A DNA stretch of 10,638 nucleotides from assembly GCA_021203915.1 (NCBI GenBank), contig JAJQAI010000327.1, positions 1 through 10,638 of the forward strand, written 5' to 3'. The notes beneath the pieces were generated by a model, which saw only the letters and a list, made by a program, of their open reading frames with translations, was not told the origin of the DNA and ran no database searches. Below, one piece after another: positions 1-7,233 of the stretch (within the stretch, counting starts at the first letter, position 1; each line of letters opens with the position of its first letter). This stretch comes from Prevotella sp. Its GTDB lineage: Bacteria > Bacteroidota > Bacteroidia > Bacteroidales > Bacteroidaceae. A program made the position numbers and the translations under genes.

Positions 1-1
1 C

Positions 2-355
2 ATATTAGCTATGCATAGAGCCTTAGATAAATTGAGTATTCGTCCTGAAGCCATAATTGTCGATGGGAATCGTTTTAAGCCCTATTATAATGTGCCATAT
101 ACAACGATAGTAAAAGGTGATGGAAAGTATTTATCGATAGCTGCAGCTAGTATACTAGCCAAGACCTATCGTGACGATTATATGCGCTTAATTGCAAAAG
201 AATATCCTCAATACGATTGGGAAGAAAATAAAGGGTATCCAACAAAAAAGCATCGCCAGGCAATCAAATTATATGGCCTAACTCCATACCATCGAAAAAG
301 TTTCAACATCCTGGGAGGAACTGGTGAACTTGACCTTTTTGAATTTAATCAATAA
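2..355 (+). CDS. rnhB: Ribonuclease HII, C-terminal part (5' end outside window)
   Basis: RNase HII cleaves the RNA strand of RNA-DNA hybrids and starts removal of single ribonucleotides misincorporated in chromosomal DNA; it acts in the cytoplasm with a divalent metal. The frame is open to the left edge, so this is a fragment of about 118 residues from a family of roughly 200. Counting from the first visible Met (position 11), the segment IIVDGNRFKP (residues 15-24) carries a conserved catalytic Asp at 18. The KGDGKYLSIAAASILAKTYRD block (35-55) is the classic family signature, ending in the second visible acidic residue, Asp55. The terminal Y(H)RKSF segment is also typical. The first two acidic residues of the active site lie outside the window. 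The stop codon is followed after 9 bases by the next gene, so the two are probably co-transcribed. The internal Met at position 11 should not be taken as the start. Confidence 0.93.
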   Translation: MLAMHRALDKLSIRPEAIIVDGNRFKPYYNVPYTTIVKGDGKYLSIAAASILAKTYRDDYMRLIAKEYPQYDWEENKGYPTKKHRQAIKLYGLTPYHRKSFNILGGTGELDLFEFNQ

Positions 356-364
356 CTATAGAAA

Positions 365-1264
365 ATGCGCCACGACAAACTTGAAAGGGAATTATACCTT
401 ATAGAATTGCTCACAGAAAATAGAAATTATGATGTAGAGAGACTTTGTCAGAAAGTTGGAATTTCTCGACGTAATCTTTACTATTATTTAGAGTTTTTCC
501 GTGATTGCGGCTTTAAATTATATAAGCACGGAGGATACTATTGTATAGATAGTAAATCATCTTTTTTCAATCACATTATAGATAGGATAACCTTTACAGA
601 GCAGGAAGCAGTGCTTTTGAGAAGGTTACTCGATAAAATAAGTAGTGAGAATGTTTTAGCTTCCCACCTTAAGGACAAACTAGATCGTTTCTACGACCTT
701 GATATCCTTACCGAAGATATTTCTCAAGAACAAGTTGCGCAAAATCTAGGCGTTCTATATGAAGCTATAAAGTTTAAGCGACAAATCTTAGTTCGTAATT
801 ATGTGTCGTTGCATAGTGACACGGTAAAAGATAGGCTTTTAGAACCTTTTATGTTGATGGATAATAACAATGAAGTAAGATGTTTTGAACCTTCCTCAAA
901 ACTTAACAAGACATTTAAGATAAGTCGTATGCGTGGTGTTGAAATGCTGGATACTGATTGGTGTTATGAATCTTCGCACAAAGACATGTATACCGATGTT
1001 TTTATGTTTAGTGGTTCAAAACGTATGCCCATAAAATTGCTTTTAGGTAATCTTTCATACAATATTTTAAAAGATGAATATCCTCGTGCGATGAAATACA
1101 TCGAAGAAAGTGATAATAAAAAGTACCTTCTTGATATGGATGTGTGCAGTTATGTTGGCATCGGACGTTTCGTTCTCGGTCTTTATGATGATATTGAAGT
1201 TCTTGGTGATAAGGGCTTTAAGTCATATCTTAACAAAAAGATAAATAAGATGAAAAAGGTTTAA
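365..1264 (+). CDS. WYL-domain, helix-turn-helix transcriptional regulator
   Basis: This 299-residue protein looks like a DNA-binding regulator of the HTH-WYL type found widely in Bacteroidetes. Residues 1-60 form a winged-helix-like HTH: the segment DVERLCQKVGISRRNLYYYL (23-42) has the helix-turn-recognition-helix pattern, followed by a wing ending in GYYCID. Residues 75-130 are a helical linker. The WYL region starts near 133; LLEPFMLMDNNNEVRCFEP (158-176) and NKTFKISRM (181-189) match the family pattern of a ligand-binding SH3-like fold, although the literal W-Y-L triplet is replaced by VRC. The C-terminal FVLGLYDDIEVLGDKGFKSYL (269-289) resembles the WCX extension. WYL domains are known to bind nucleic acid or other ligands in several regulators; the ligand here is unknown. 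It directly follows rnhB (9 bases), with no clear Shine-Dalgarno sequence, as is usual in this phylum. Nothing in the sequence ties it to the pilus operon, which converges on it. Confidence 0.85.
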   Translation: MRHDKLERELYLIELLTENRNYDVERLCQKVGISRRNLYYYLEFFRDCGFKLYKHGGYYCIDSKSSFFNHIIDRITFTEQEAVLLRRLLDKISSENVLASHLKDKLDRFYDLDILTEDISQEQVAQNLGVLYEAIKFKRQILVRNYVSLHSDTVKDRLLEPFMLMDNNNEVRCFEPSSKLNKTFKISRMRGVEMLDTDWCYESSHKDMYTDVFMFSGSKRMPIKLLLGNLSYNILKDEYPRAMKYIEESDNKKYLLDMDVCSYVGIGRFVLGLYDDIEVLGDKGFKSYLNKKINKMKKV

Positions 1265-1280
1265 AGAAATATTTTTCTTT
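1263..1280 (+). terminator. A/T hairpin at the stop codon of the WYL gene
   Basis: AAAGAAA and TTTCTTT form a perfect 7-base-pair stem with a 4-base loop that overlaps the last two bases of the stop codon. All but one pair is A-T and there is no T-run afterwards, so this is a weak candidate for the 3' end of the rnhB-WYL transcript. Confidence 0.2.
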
Positions 1281-1343
1281 CAATCAATATCTAAAGTTTT
1301 CCACCCTTGCTATAGCAATCTATACTGATGGTGTATAATTTAA

Positions 1344-1682
1344 GTTGCCTATATATACGGGCATCTAAGGTATTGCATAAAATTTGTTATCATGCTACGA
1401 ATTGTTTTTGAAAACATCTTTCTTGCAGTTCACAGATTAAAAAGGATATATTTTCCATGGTCTCTTCGTTTTGTGATGAATCTCCTAACTTTATTATCAA
1501 CGCGTACTCCAAACGCGGCACGTAAAATTAGCAAACAACTGATTATAAGGCAAATATAAAATATTTATTACGAAGTTAGGAAAAGTGTCTTGTATAACCT
1601 AAAAACGTATCCTAATGACCAGAAATTACACTATGATTTTTATGTTGAATGCAACGGCAATTTCAAGTCAAAGGTGTCATAA
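1344..1682 (+). pseudogene. Possible remnant of an unidentified gene (one in-frame stop)
   Basis: One plus-strand frame is open from 1344 to a TAA at 1557-1559, and the same frame then continues to a TAA at 1680-1682. The first part could start at ATG 1392 (55 codons, very basic). The last 40 codons, after the internal stop, read like ordinary protein (for example YNLKTYPNDQKLHYDFYVEC). The strong hairpin at 1687-1710 begins 4 bases after the final stop, as expected for a gene and its terminator. Against this, no family is recognised, there is no convincing start signal, and other frames also give short protein-like stretches in this AT-rich DNA. It may be a decayed gene or chance. Confidence 0.2.
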
Positions 1683-1686
1683 AGTA

Positions 1687-1710
1687 AGAGACTCGCTACA
1701 GCGAGTCTCT
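1687..1710. terminator. Strong perfect hairpin, probable bidirectional terminator
   Basis: AGAGACTCGCT (1687-1697) and AGCGAGTCTCT (1700-1710) are perfect reverse complements, giving at least 10 stable base pairs with a tight loop; it is the most GC-rich structure in the intergenic region. On the minus strand it is followed by TTACTTTAT, a moderate U-tract; on the plus strand by CGTTTATCCGTTTTAT, a poorer one. It could stop transcripts leaving the pilus operon, transcripts from the rnhB side, or a small RNA starting near 1765. Confidence 0.6.
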
Positions 1711-1766
1711 CGTTTATCCGTTTTATAGTGCAGATGCGACGACTATGCTCGCAGGGCACTCTATAA
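1687..1766 (-). ncRNA. Candidate small structured RNA, about 80 bases
   Basis: Reading leftwards from the promoter-like sequence at 1799-1772, the first transcribed bases fold into a composite hairpin. Its outer stem pairs 1761-1766 with 1723-1728 and 1756-1758 with 1729-1731, with a 2-base bulge (1759-1760). An inner 5-base-pair stem pairs 1749-1753 with 1735-1739 around a 9-base loop. A short single-stranded linker follows (1722-1711), then the strong hairpin 1710-1687 and a U-containing tail. Promoter, structured body and terminator in this order and spacing is the usual plan of a bacterial small RNA. No protein is encoded in it and no known RNA family is recognised. It could instead be part of the 3' end of the pilus transcript. 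Confidence 0.33.
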
Positions 1767-1771
1767 CGATG

Positions 1772-1799
1772 CAAAGATAAGTATATTTTTTATAACAAA
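1772..1799 (-). promoter_or_regulatory. Bacteroidetes-type promoter-like sequence
   Basis: On the minus strand, TATCTTTG (1779-1772) matches the Bacteroidetes -7 consensus TAnnTTTG exactly. A TTTG (1799-1796) lies 16 bases upstream; the spacing is a little shorter than the usual 19 or so. The surroundings are very A/T-rich, which is common upstream of strong promoters in this phylum. It would start transcripts near 1765, running leftwards through the two hairpins at 1766-1687. It reads away from the pilus genes and so does not drive them. Confidence 0.42.
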
Positions 1800-1841
1800 A
1801 AAATTTTCCACATTTTTTTCAATATTGATAATAGTGTAAGT

Positions 1842-1871
1842 TTTTGGAAAAGTTAGGATTTTTCACCAAAA
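1842..1871. other. AT-rich bulged hairpin beyond the pilus operon
   Basis: TTTTGG (1842-1847) pairs with CCAAAA (1866-1871), and AAAA (1848-1851) can extend the stem with a TTTT run inside, leaving a 2-base bulge. A second A/T hairpin (TTTTTC/GAAAAA, 1879-1893) lies between it and the stop codon of the last pilus gene. On the minus strand neither is followed by a clean U-run, so they are better seen as possible mRNA 3'-end structures than as good intrinsic terminators. Confidence 0.25.
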
Positions 1872-1937
1872 TGCGTAATTTTTCTTAGAAAAACGTTCTA
1901 CTGTTAACTACCCTTTGCTTTAGAAGTTTTTCGAGTT

Positions 1938-4472
1938 TTACTTAGCATCGCGCACACAACGCACGGGACCTGCTACAGACTTAACATAATATGCAAGAAT
2001 ACCTAACTCAAAAACATTGAAATCGCTACCATCGTGAATATGTAGAATATTAACTCTTTGCATTGTTTTGCCTGCATCTGCAGTAGCATTGTGATAGTTG
2101 CCGCATCTTATTGGTCTACATCCACTGCCATCAGGAGCACGAGTACCTTGAGTTGGGAAATATGATTTTAGTCCTTTTTTCCAATCCTGCATATATAGAT
2201 ACATTCCATATCCATAGACATCATCAGGGGAATTATAATTGATATTGGCTTCAAAGTTGGTAGTTGTTGGATTTAGACCATCTATTGTAAAGCCAAGCCA
2301 TTGGTCGGGTGGTGATACTCGCCAACCATATGGGCAAGGATCGAAGATGGACTTTTCGCCATAATCGTCATAAAGGTGGGCAGTATCTCCATCTCTATCT
2401 TCCCCAACTGCATAATTTTTCATGTCAGAGGTAATGGGGGCTGCTCCCCACAATCTTTCATCGTGTGTTACTTTCCAGTCGCCACCTAATTCTGTAGGAT
2501 AGTTTTTAATTCCAGATGAATAACTACTATTTGAATTAGTTCCTGCAACATAAGAAGAAGATCTTTGAGCAGCTAATTCTGTTCCACACATAAACACTGT
2601 GGGATTTTGTATGGAAAACAGCACATCATACTGATTCTTTATTATATCTGTTGCAGTTACTGAATGGAATAGATATTCTTCTGTAGTATCATCAGTCATG
2701 CCTGATATACGAATGTTATCGTTATCAAAAAGATTTTCGGTCGTGTTCTCTGTATATTCACCATACTCGCTGTAAAGATTGTCACTAGCAGCACCTTTTA
2801 GGGCTGGGAAAGGATCCTTTCGCCCCCATTGATAAAGCATCCCGAATGTGCTTGTAGCACCTTCACCTTCTTCGTCAGTAGGCACTGAGGCTAATGCTCC
2901 AAGATTGCACGGCATACAGCCGTAGCCTGGCACACGAGCTACACCTGTCTCGTAGCCATAAATGCCACCATCATCCCACTGATAGGTATAGTATGTAATA
3001 GCATTACCAATATTGGTCGGATCTTCTGAAGTTACCCATATATGCCATGACCAAATAATATCACCCTGACATTTCTCATCATTATATGCTGCTATAACAG
3101 CATTACCAGGATCTTGGGTTGTAACATAGATTTTATCATGCAGTGTTTGTGGGGCGCTTGGAACAAAATATACTAAATCACCTGCACTATTGTCACCAAT
3201 ACAATTTTCTGTTTGCCAAAGAATCTTAACACCCTTTATTTGTTTAGTTTCATCGTCAGGGTCTAGGTAGGTTTTAATGTTGTAATCTCCCCCTGTTTCT
3301 AAACGATAATATGGCTCAAAGAAAATAAGTGTATTAGGAGAGGCTACTATGCAGTTAGCTGATGGCACAGGGTCTGGCTCAATTGGATATCCTATATTCA
3401 TTGTAACACGATATACTTGATTGCGACGAATATTATAGTTGTTATAATTGTTTCCGCCAGGATATACGATATAATCCTTTTCTGCTTCAGCTCCATCAGT
3501 ATTGGTATACTTTAAATTAACAACCAACCTAGATGCATGGCTTGGCGCAACATCTGTCTTTGTATCTTCTTCTGAATTATCCTCCTTTTCCCCTTGTATA
3601 TTCTCAGGAACGTAAATCACGTAGTCGTAGGTGTATGTCTCTCCTTCCTCTTTTAACTTTTCGTTGTTTGGGTCATTGATGTTATTGCCTTTGCCATTTG
3701 TACCCAAGGAACGTGAAACCCAAGAATCTGCTTCGGTGGGGTATTCATCATCTTGGGATTTAGTATCATTATTGTCGTATAAGGTACCCACTTTGCAGAA
3801 CCATGGAATACTACTAAATTCAACATATCCAACGTAAGGGTCATACTCATCTATAGCTTTATCAAGTATAACACGTAATTTTACTTTAGCATACATGCGC
3901 TCAAGAGGCACTTCTATCGTGACTCCAGAAACTATTGCATCTTTATAACCTTGCATTGGTATATGTCCCTCTACTGCATCACTGCTAATATCGTATAGTG
4001 GTCGTGGAAAAGGTAATTCCTGCTCAGAAAGTTTACTTATAGTTAAGAAATTATTATAATCATCAGCCCACGAATCACTATTGACATTAGTTATTATGTA
4101 GATTCGAGAATTTACATTAGGCTTTAGCTCCACATCCCATATGCCACTAGATTCGCTATCTTCTCTAGTATAGTAACGTGGCTTGGTAAGGAGACTTCCG
4201 TTTTCATCATATTGGAATACCCATATATTATCAACTTCTTCTTCCCACTCAGAGGCTATTTCTGTTATGTCTTCTAATGGCTCCTCATCTCTAGTGGATT
4301 TAGTAGACGATACCTTGAAATCATTTACAGATAAAGAAAGTCTTGTCTTTATCATATCACTTTCATCGAACTGTGTTGAAAGGGAAGCACTATCATAAAA
4401 AAGATCATCGCTGCAACCAAAAAAAATAAAAGTTGCTATTATTAATAGTGCAAGAAAAATATTGTGCCTCAT
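1938..4472 (-). CDS. DUF4906-type fimbrial tip lipoprotein with FISUMP-like C-terminus
   Basis: Last gene of the pilus operon, 844 residues. The N-terminus is a lipoprotein signal (hydrophobic 5-18, FFGC with lipidated Cys20), so the product should be surface exposed after export. Residues 40-365 look like a fimbrillin-type beta-sandwich pair: RLSLSV near 44, VEVPLERMYAKVKLRV-like segment at 185-201, and RRNQVYRVTMNIG at 349-361, the usual end of such domains. A middle section (375-480) contains GNAVIAAYND and IIWSWHIWVT, a motif frequent in Bacteroidales DUF4906 proteins. The C-terminal part has YQWGRKDPFP (547-556), DPCPYGWRVS (711-720) and GPVRCVRD (835-842), the hallmark blocks of the Fibrobacter major paralogous (FISUMP) domain. 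I infer a tip or accessory pilin whose C-terminal module binds a ligand. It starts 26 bases after the preceding gene. Similar proteins are known only as putative tip adhesins; the ligand is unknown. Confidence 0.85.
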   Translation of the reverse strand: MRHNIFLALLIIATFIFFGCSDDLFYDSASLSTQFDESDMIKTRLSLSVNDFKVSSTKSTRDEEPLEDITEIASEWEEEVDNIWVFQYDENGSLLTKPRYYTREDSESSGIWDVELKPNVNSRIYIITNVNSDSWADDYNNFLTISKLSEQELPFPRPLYDISSDAVEGHIPMQGYKDAIVSGVTIEVPLERMYAKVKLRVILDKAIDEYDPYVGYVEFSSIPWFCKVGTLYDNNDTKSQDDEYPTEADSWVSRSLGTNGKGNNINDPNNEKLKEEGETYTYDYVIYVPENIQGEKEDNSEEDTKTDVAPSHASRLVVNLKYTNTDGAEAEKDYIVYPGGNNYNNYNIRRNQVYRVTMNIGYPIEPDPVPSANCIVASPNTLIFFEPYYRLETGGDYNIKTYLDPDDETKQIKGVKILWQTENCIGDNSAGDLVYFVPSAPQTLHDKIYVTTQDPGNAVIAAYNDEKCQGDIIWSWHIWVTSEDPTNIGNAITYYTYQWDDGGIYGYETGVARVPGYGCMPCNLGALASVPTDEEGEGATSTFGMLYQWGRKDPFPALKGAASDNLYSEYGEYTENTTENLFDNDNIRISGMTDDTTEEYLFHSVTATDIIKNQYDVLFSIQNPTVFMCGTELAAQRSSSYVAGTNSNSSYSSGIKNYPTELGGDWKVTHDERLWGAAPITSDMKNYAVGEDRDGDTAHLYDDYGEKSIFDPCPYGWRVSPPDQWLGFTIDGLNPTTTNFEANINYNSPDDVYGYGMYLYMQDWKKGLKSYFPTQGTRAPDGSGCRPIRCGNYHNATADAGKTMQRVNILHIHDGSDFNVFELGILAYYVKSVAGPVRCVRDAK

Positions 4473-4498
4473 AAGGGAAATAATCTTTTCGTTTAATT

Positions 4499-6178
4499 TT
4501 AATAACTTGTTTCTTGGATTTTATATGTATTCCAAGGTTCTCTATCGTAATTATCTGCCATTTCAAGTGGGACGTATATTGTGAGGTTAATATCATCATC
4601 TAGGGGAAAAAGGTTTTCTCCGCACTCTGGGGGATAATCACTATGGAAGAAAAGGGACTCAAGGCTTATGCAAGAAGAAAATGCATAATCACCAATATAC
4701 CTCACAGTTGCTGGAATATCTATTGATATAACTTCTTCATCTGCATCAAAACAATTTGCACTTATTCCTACAACAGTATATGTGTATCCTAAATATGTTA
4801 CTGTTTCAGGAATATTGAACTGCCCTAATTTTCCAACATACTGTGAATGTCCCTTTTCAATCCATACTTCCAGGGTATATGTATCGGTATCCTCATTATA
4901 ATCTGAGGTTACTACCCGATACATAACCCCATCCTTTTCGATATCATCATCAACCTTTATTACCTGTGACATATCACCATACGTCCATGTGTTATCAAAG
5001 ACATTCTCCCATGCGACAACATTAACCTTTAGTCCAGACTGACCAAAATCAACATTAAAACGGTATAGATTGTTGCGGTGAATATCTCTACGTAATGCCT
5101 TTTCTTCATTTGTTGCATCCTCATCATATGCCTTAGTTGTGCCGTCCTCATCATAAAGAGCAAAGTATATTTTGTACTGTGTATCGTCAGTGGATGATTG
5201 GTCGTTCAATCTTATATCAATATATGAGAAATCATCGTTTTTATTATCATACTCGGGAACGTAAGCTATCCACGTTTCTTTTTGTGTAACATTACCATTA
5301 GCATCACGCATTTTATCTTGAACCTTGTATAGGTCTATTTCATTTTCTATACCATCATTTTGACCATTAACAAGGTGTATAACCTCACTTGTATAGTCAT
5401 TTTCCCAATCCTGAGCTTGTCCGTAATCTTCTTGTGAATAAACACTTGATGGGGCACAATAGCCTTTGCTATTATAGTTATGAAGAGTTGCTGATGAAAG
5501 CGTTATATTATCATCCTCGTCATCCTCGCAGTCAATTATAATCTCCACCTTTGCCATAGCACGAAGAAGTGTAAGGTTCCCAGAAAGATACTTTGTATCG
5601 TTCTTTGGGAATGTTACACCCGTATATTCATGTACACCATAGTATGGTATATGCTTACGACTAGATGCTAAATCAAAGTCACTGCTATTTGTAAATGCAG
5701 AGTATTGTGCATACTCACTTTCACAAAGTTCTTCTAATGTTGAGCTTGCTTGGGGCGTAACGTATTCTTCCCAATTGGCAAGCATTACTACTTTAAAATC
5801 AGAATAGCCCTCAAGTGGATTTACGCCATTATTATCAGTTATTTCAGCCGTAATAGTATATACTGTGTTTAATTCAGTATCACTAACATCTGTGGTAGGG
5901 TTGTTTAAACTTGTAATATATTTATTATCAGTATCATAGATATAAATTCTATAATTACTAATAGAGTTTTCTTCTTTACTTCCGCTTTCGTAACCAGTAC
6001 CTACAGTAACACTCTCAAGTGGCATAACAACGTTTAGCTTAAGCATTGTTGAGCTGGCTTTGCTACTACTTAAGTCTTCTTCATTTTGACATGAGGGAAA
6101 TAGGCATGGCAAAACAAGTAAGCTAAGGCTAAAAATGGAGAACTTCCCTAAGAAGTCTTTTGTATGAAGCTTTTTCAT
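4499..6178 (-). CDS. Fimbrillin-like lipoprotein with BspA-like leucine-rich C-terminus
   Basis: A 559-residue lipoprotein: hydrophobic signal (14-28) ending in LFPSC, with lipidated Cys30. Residues 44-395 have a fimbrillin-like layout: MLKLNVVMPL at the start of the first strand, ISNYRIYIYD (73-82), LLRAMAKVEIIID (204-216) and RRDIHRNNLYRFNVDF (363-378), followed by VNVVAWENV. In many minor pilins the chain ends soon after that last strand. Here it continues for about 150 residues with a leucine-rich module of the LRR_5/BspA type: FNIPETVTYLGYTYTVVGI (454-472), SIDIPATVRYIGDYAFSSC (485-503) and a closing segment with IYVPLEM and EPWNTYKI (534-554). LRR_5 modules occur in BspA of Tannerella forsythia, which binds matrix proteins, so an adhesive role is inferred. 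It starts 15 bases after the Mfa2-type gene and is followed after 26 bases by the DUF4906-type gene. Role as tip or accessory pilin is inferred, not proven. Confidence 0.83.
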   Translation of the reverse strand: MKKLHTKDFLGKFSIFSLSLLVLPCLFPSCQNEEDLSSSKASSTMLKLNVVMPLESVTVGTGYESGSKEENSISNYRIYIYDTDNKYITSLNNPTTDVSDTELNTVYTITAEITDNNGVNPLEGYSDFKVVMLANWEEYVTPQASSTLEELCESEYAQYSAFTNSSDFDLASSRKHIPYYGVHEYTGVTFPKNDTKYLSGNLTLLRAMAKVEIIIDCEDDEDDNITLSSATLHNYNSKGYCAPSSVYSQEDYGQAQDWENDYTSEVIHLVNGQNDGIENEIDLYKVQDKMRDANGNVTQKETWIAYVPEYDNKNDDFSYIDIRLNDQSSTDDTQYKIYFALYDEDGTTKAYDEDATNEEKALRRDIHRNNLYRFNVDFGQSGLKVNVVAWENVFDNTWTYGDMSQVIKVDDDIEKDGVMYRVVTSDYNEDTDTYTLEVWIEKGHSQYVGKLGQFNIPETVTYLGYTYTVVGISANCFDADEEVISIDIPATVRYIGDYAFSSCISLESLFFHSDYPPECGENLFPLDDDINLTIYVPLEMADNYDREPWNTYKIQETSY

Positions 6179-6193
6179 ACGAAGCGTTTTTTT

Positions 6194-7222
6194 CTAGTTA
6201 AATGTTGAGTCGTTGATTCTTACTACCCAATCGTTTACAATAATATATGTTCTTACCCAACGGTAACCATCGTCAAGAAAGAAAATCATAGACCATTCTG
6301 ATTGGCGGTCTAAGAATTCCTGGCTTCCCATCGAGCTATAGTGATCGCTCTTAAGTAAGAGTAGATAATTGTTAAGTGGTATGCTAATGATATTTTCACC
6401 ATCTTCTGTGCGATTAACTACCAAACGAGGTGAGTTACCTGTCCATAGACGTGAGGTAGATATCTCAGCATAGGCTACAACTACATCTTTATCCTCATCT
6501 TCATCACCGTCAGCACGAGTGCCAGTAGTACGTTCTCCTTGTGCCCAGGGAAGATAAGTTGTTGTTCCTTCTGGAATTATATTGTTGTGGCTATCAAAGC
6601 GCGTATTGTCGTCAGTTATATAAAACTCAAAGTCAGCTGAATTTACTGGCTCACCATTGAGCTGTTGTAAGATAATCTGAATATTATTGGTATTCTTCAT
6701 CATCTGAACTACTCCCTCATCATAAGTAGAGGTTTCTTTAGTTACTTGCATGTCTAACTCTCCAAAGTAAAAGCCATGAAGCTCCTTACTTGAGGTATTA
6801 TCCGCTTCACGAGGAAGATAAGTCTCAAGTAAAGAAAGTGAACTGCCACTTGTTGGCTCACTCTCTACTTTAAAAGAAGCCTCACTACATGCTATTCCCC
6901 CATAAGCGACGAAATGATAATCTCCTGGCTCTAGGTCAAGAGTCATACGGTAAGCTTCATCAGCCAAAACAGAAGTAGTTTCTTCTTTTTTGGTTACAAA
7001 GTTCCCGCTACTGTCATACACATATAGCGTTAGGCAGTCAACCTTACTTGGGAACGCATTGGCGTACTCCATGTTGTACTCATATACGAAGCGAAGGCTA
7101 ACTCCTTGGGGGCAGGGACCTAGGTCATCATATATGGCGTTGTCACAAGAGGAAAATGTAACAACGAGCAGGGCGGCGGATAAAACCGCCCTGCTTAGTT
7201 TAGAGATTATATTACGTTGCAT
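6194..7222 (-). CDS. FimB/Mfa2-family fimbrial anchor subunit, lipoprotein
   Basis: This 342-residue protein matches the Mfa2/FimB family closely. In Porphyromonas gingivalis the corresponding protein anchors the pilus in the outer membrane and limits its length. The signal peptide ends in FSSC with lipidated Cys26; the mature start CDNAIYDDLGPCPQGVSLRF (26-45) is the family signature, followed by YNMEYANAFPSKVDCLTLYV (49-68). The first domain contains PGDYHFVAYGG (99-109), the second NTNNIQIILQQL (177-188) and LNNYLLLLKSD (283-293), and the chain ends in IIVNDWVVRIN (327-337). Length is normal for the family. A very acidic stretch DGDEDEDKD (238-246) looks like a surface loop. It follows the major fimbrillin gene by 49 bases and precedes the leucine-rich fimbrillin by 15. 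The order major subunit then anchor is the same as mfa1-mfa2. Confidence 0.93.
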   Translation of the reverse strand: MQRNIISKLSRAVLSAALLVVTFSSCDNAIYDDLGPCPQGVSLRFVYEYNMEYANAFPSKVDCLTLYVYDSSGNFVTKKEETTSVLADEAYRMTLDLEPGDYHFVAYGGIACSEASFKVESEPTSGSSLSLLETYLPREADNTSSKELHGFYFGELDMQVTKETSTYDEGVVQMMKNTNNIQIILQQLNGEPVNSADFEFYITDDNTRFDSHNNIIPEGTTTYLPWAQGERTTGTRADGDEDEDKDVVVAYAEISTSRLWTGNSPRLVVNRTEDGENIISIPLNNYLLLLKSDHYSSMGSQEFLDRQSEWSMIFFLDDGYRWVRTYIIVNDWVVRINDSTFN

Positions 7223-7233
7223 CGTTTCGTTTT

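Larger units (their letters stand above)
1265..1937. other. Convergent intergenic region (673 bases)
   Basis: This stretch separates the rnhB-WYL pair (+ strand) from the 3' end of the pilus operon (- strand). It has no long open reading frame on either strand. It holds a possible gene remnant (1344-1682), a strong hairpin (1687-1710), a composite hairpin (1723-1766), a minus-strand promoter-like sequence (1772-1799) and two AT-rich hairpins near the operon end (1842-1871 and 1879-1893). The 9-mer AAGTTAGGA occurs at 1573-1581 and 1850-1858 and in inverted orientation at 1483-1491. No tRNA, rRNA, insertion sequence or CRISPR pattern was seen. Confidence 0.8.

Noticed and set aside
1392..1559. 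55-codon plus-strand ORF as an intact small protein gene
   Set aside because: No leader signal, no known family, and the antisense frames look equally protein-like; kept only as part of a possible remnant.
1483..1581. Invertible promoter flanked by inverted repeats
   Set aside because: The repeats are only 9 bases, there is no promoter-like box between them aimed at the pilus genes, and these lie at the 3' end of the operon, not the 5' end. No invertase gene is in the window.
1723..1768. Hairpin resembling an integron attC recombination site
   Set aside because: The outer arms have the wrong orientation and sequence for the RYYYAAC/GTTRRRY core sites, and there is no integrase or gene cassette nearby.
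3631..3850. Short open frames on both strands inside the DUF4906-type gene
   Set aside because: They overlap a long, well-supported coding frame, have no recognisable family features and no start signals; they are shadows. The same holds for those at 4183-4398, 6990-7235, 7413-7676, 8695-8910 and 9230-9424.
4405..4599. 64-codon minus-strand open frame spanning the junction of the last two pilus genes
   Set aside because: It overlaps the end of one gene and the start of the next, both with clear lipoprotein or LRR features in another frame; its product is Lys/Ile-rich with no family pattern.
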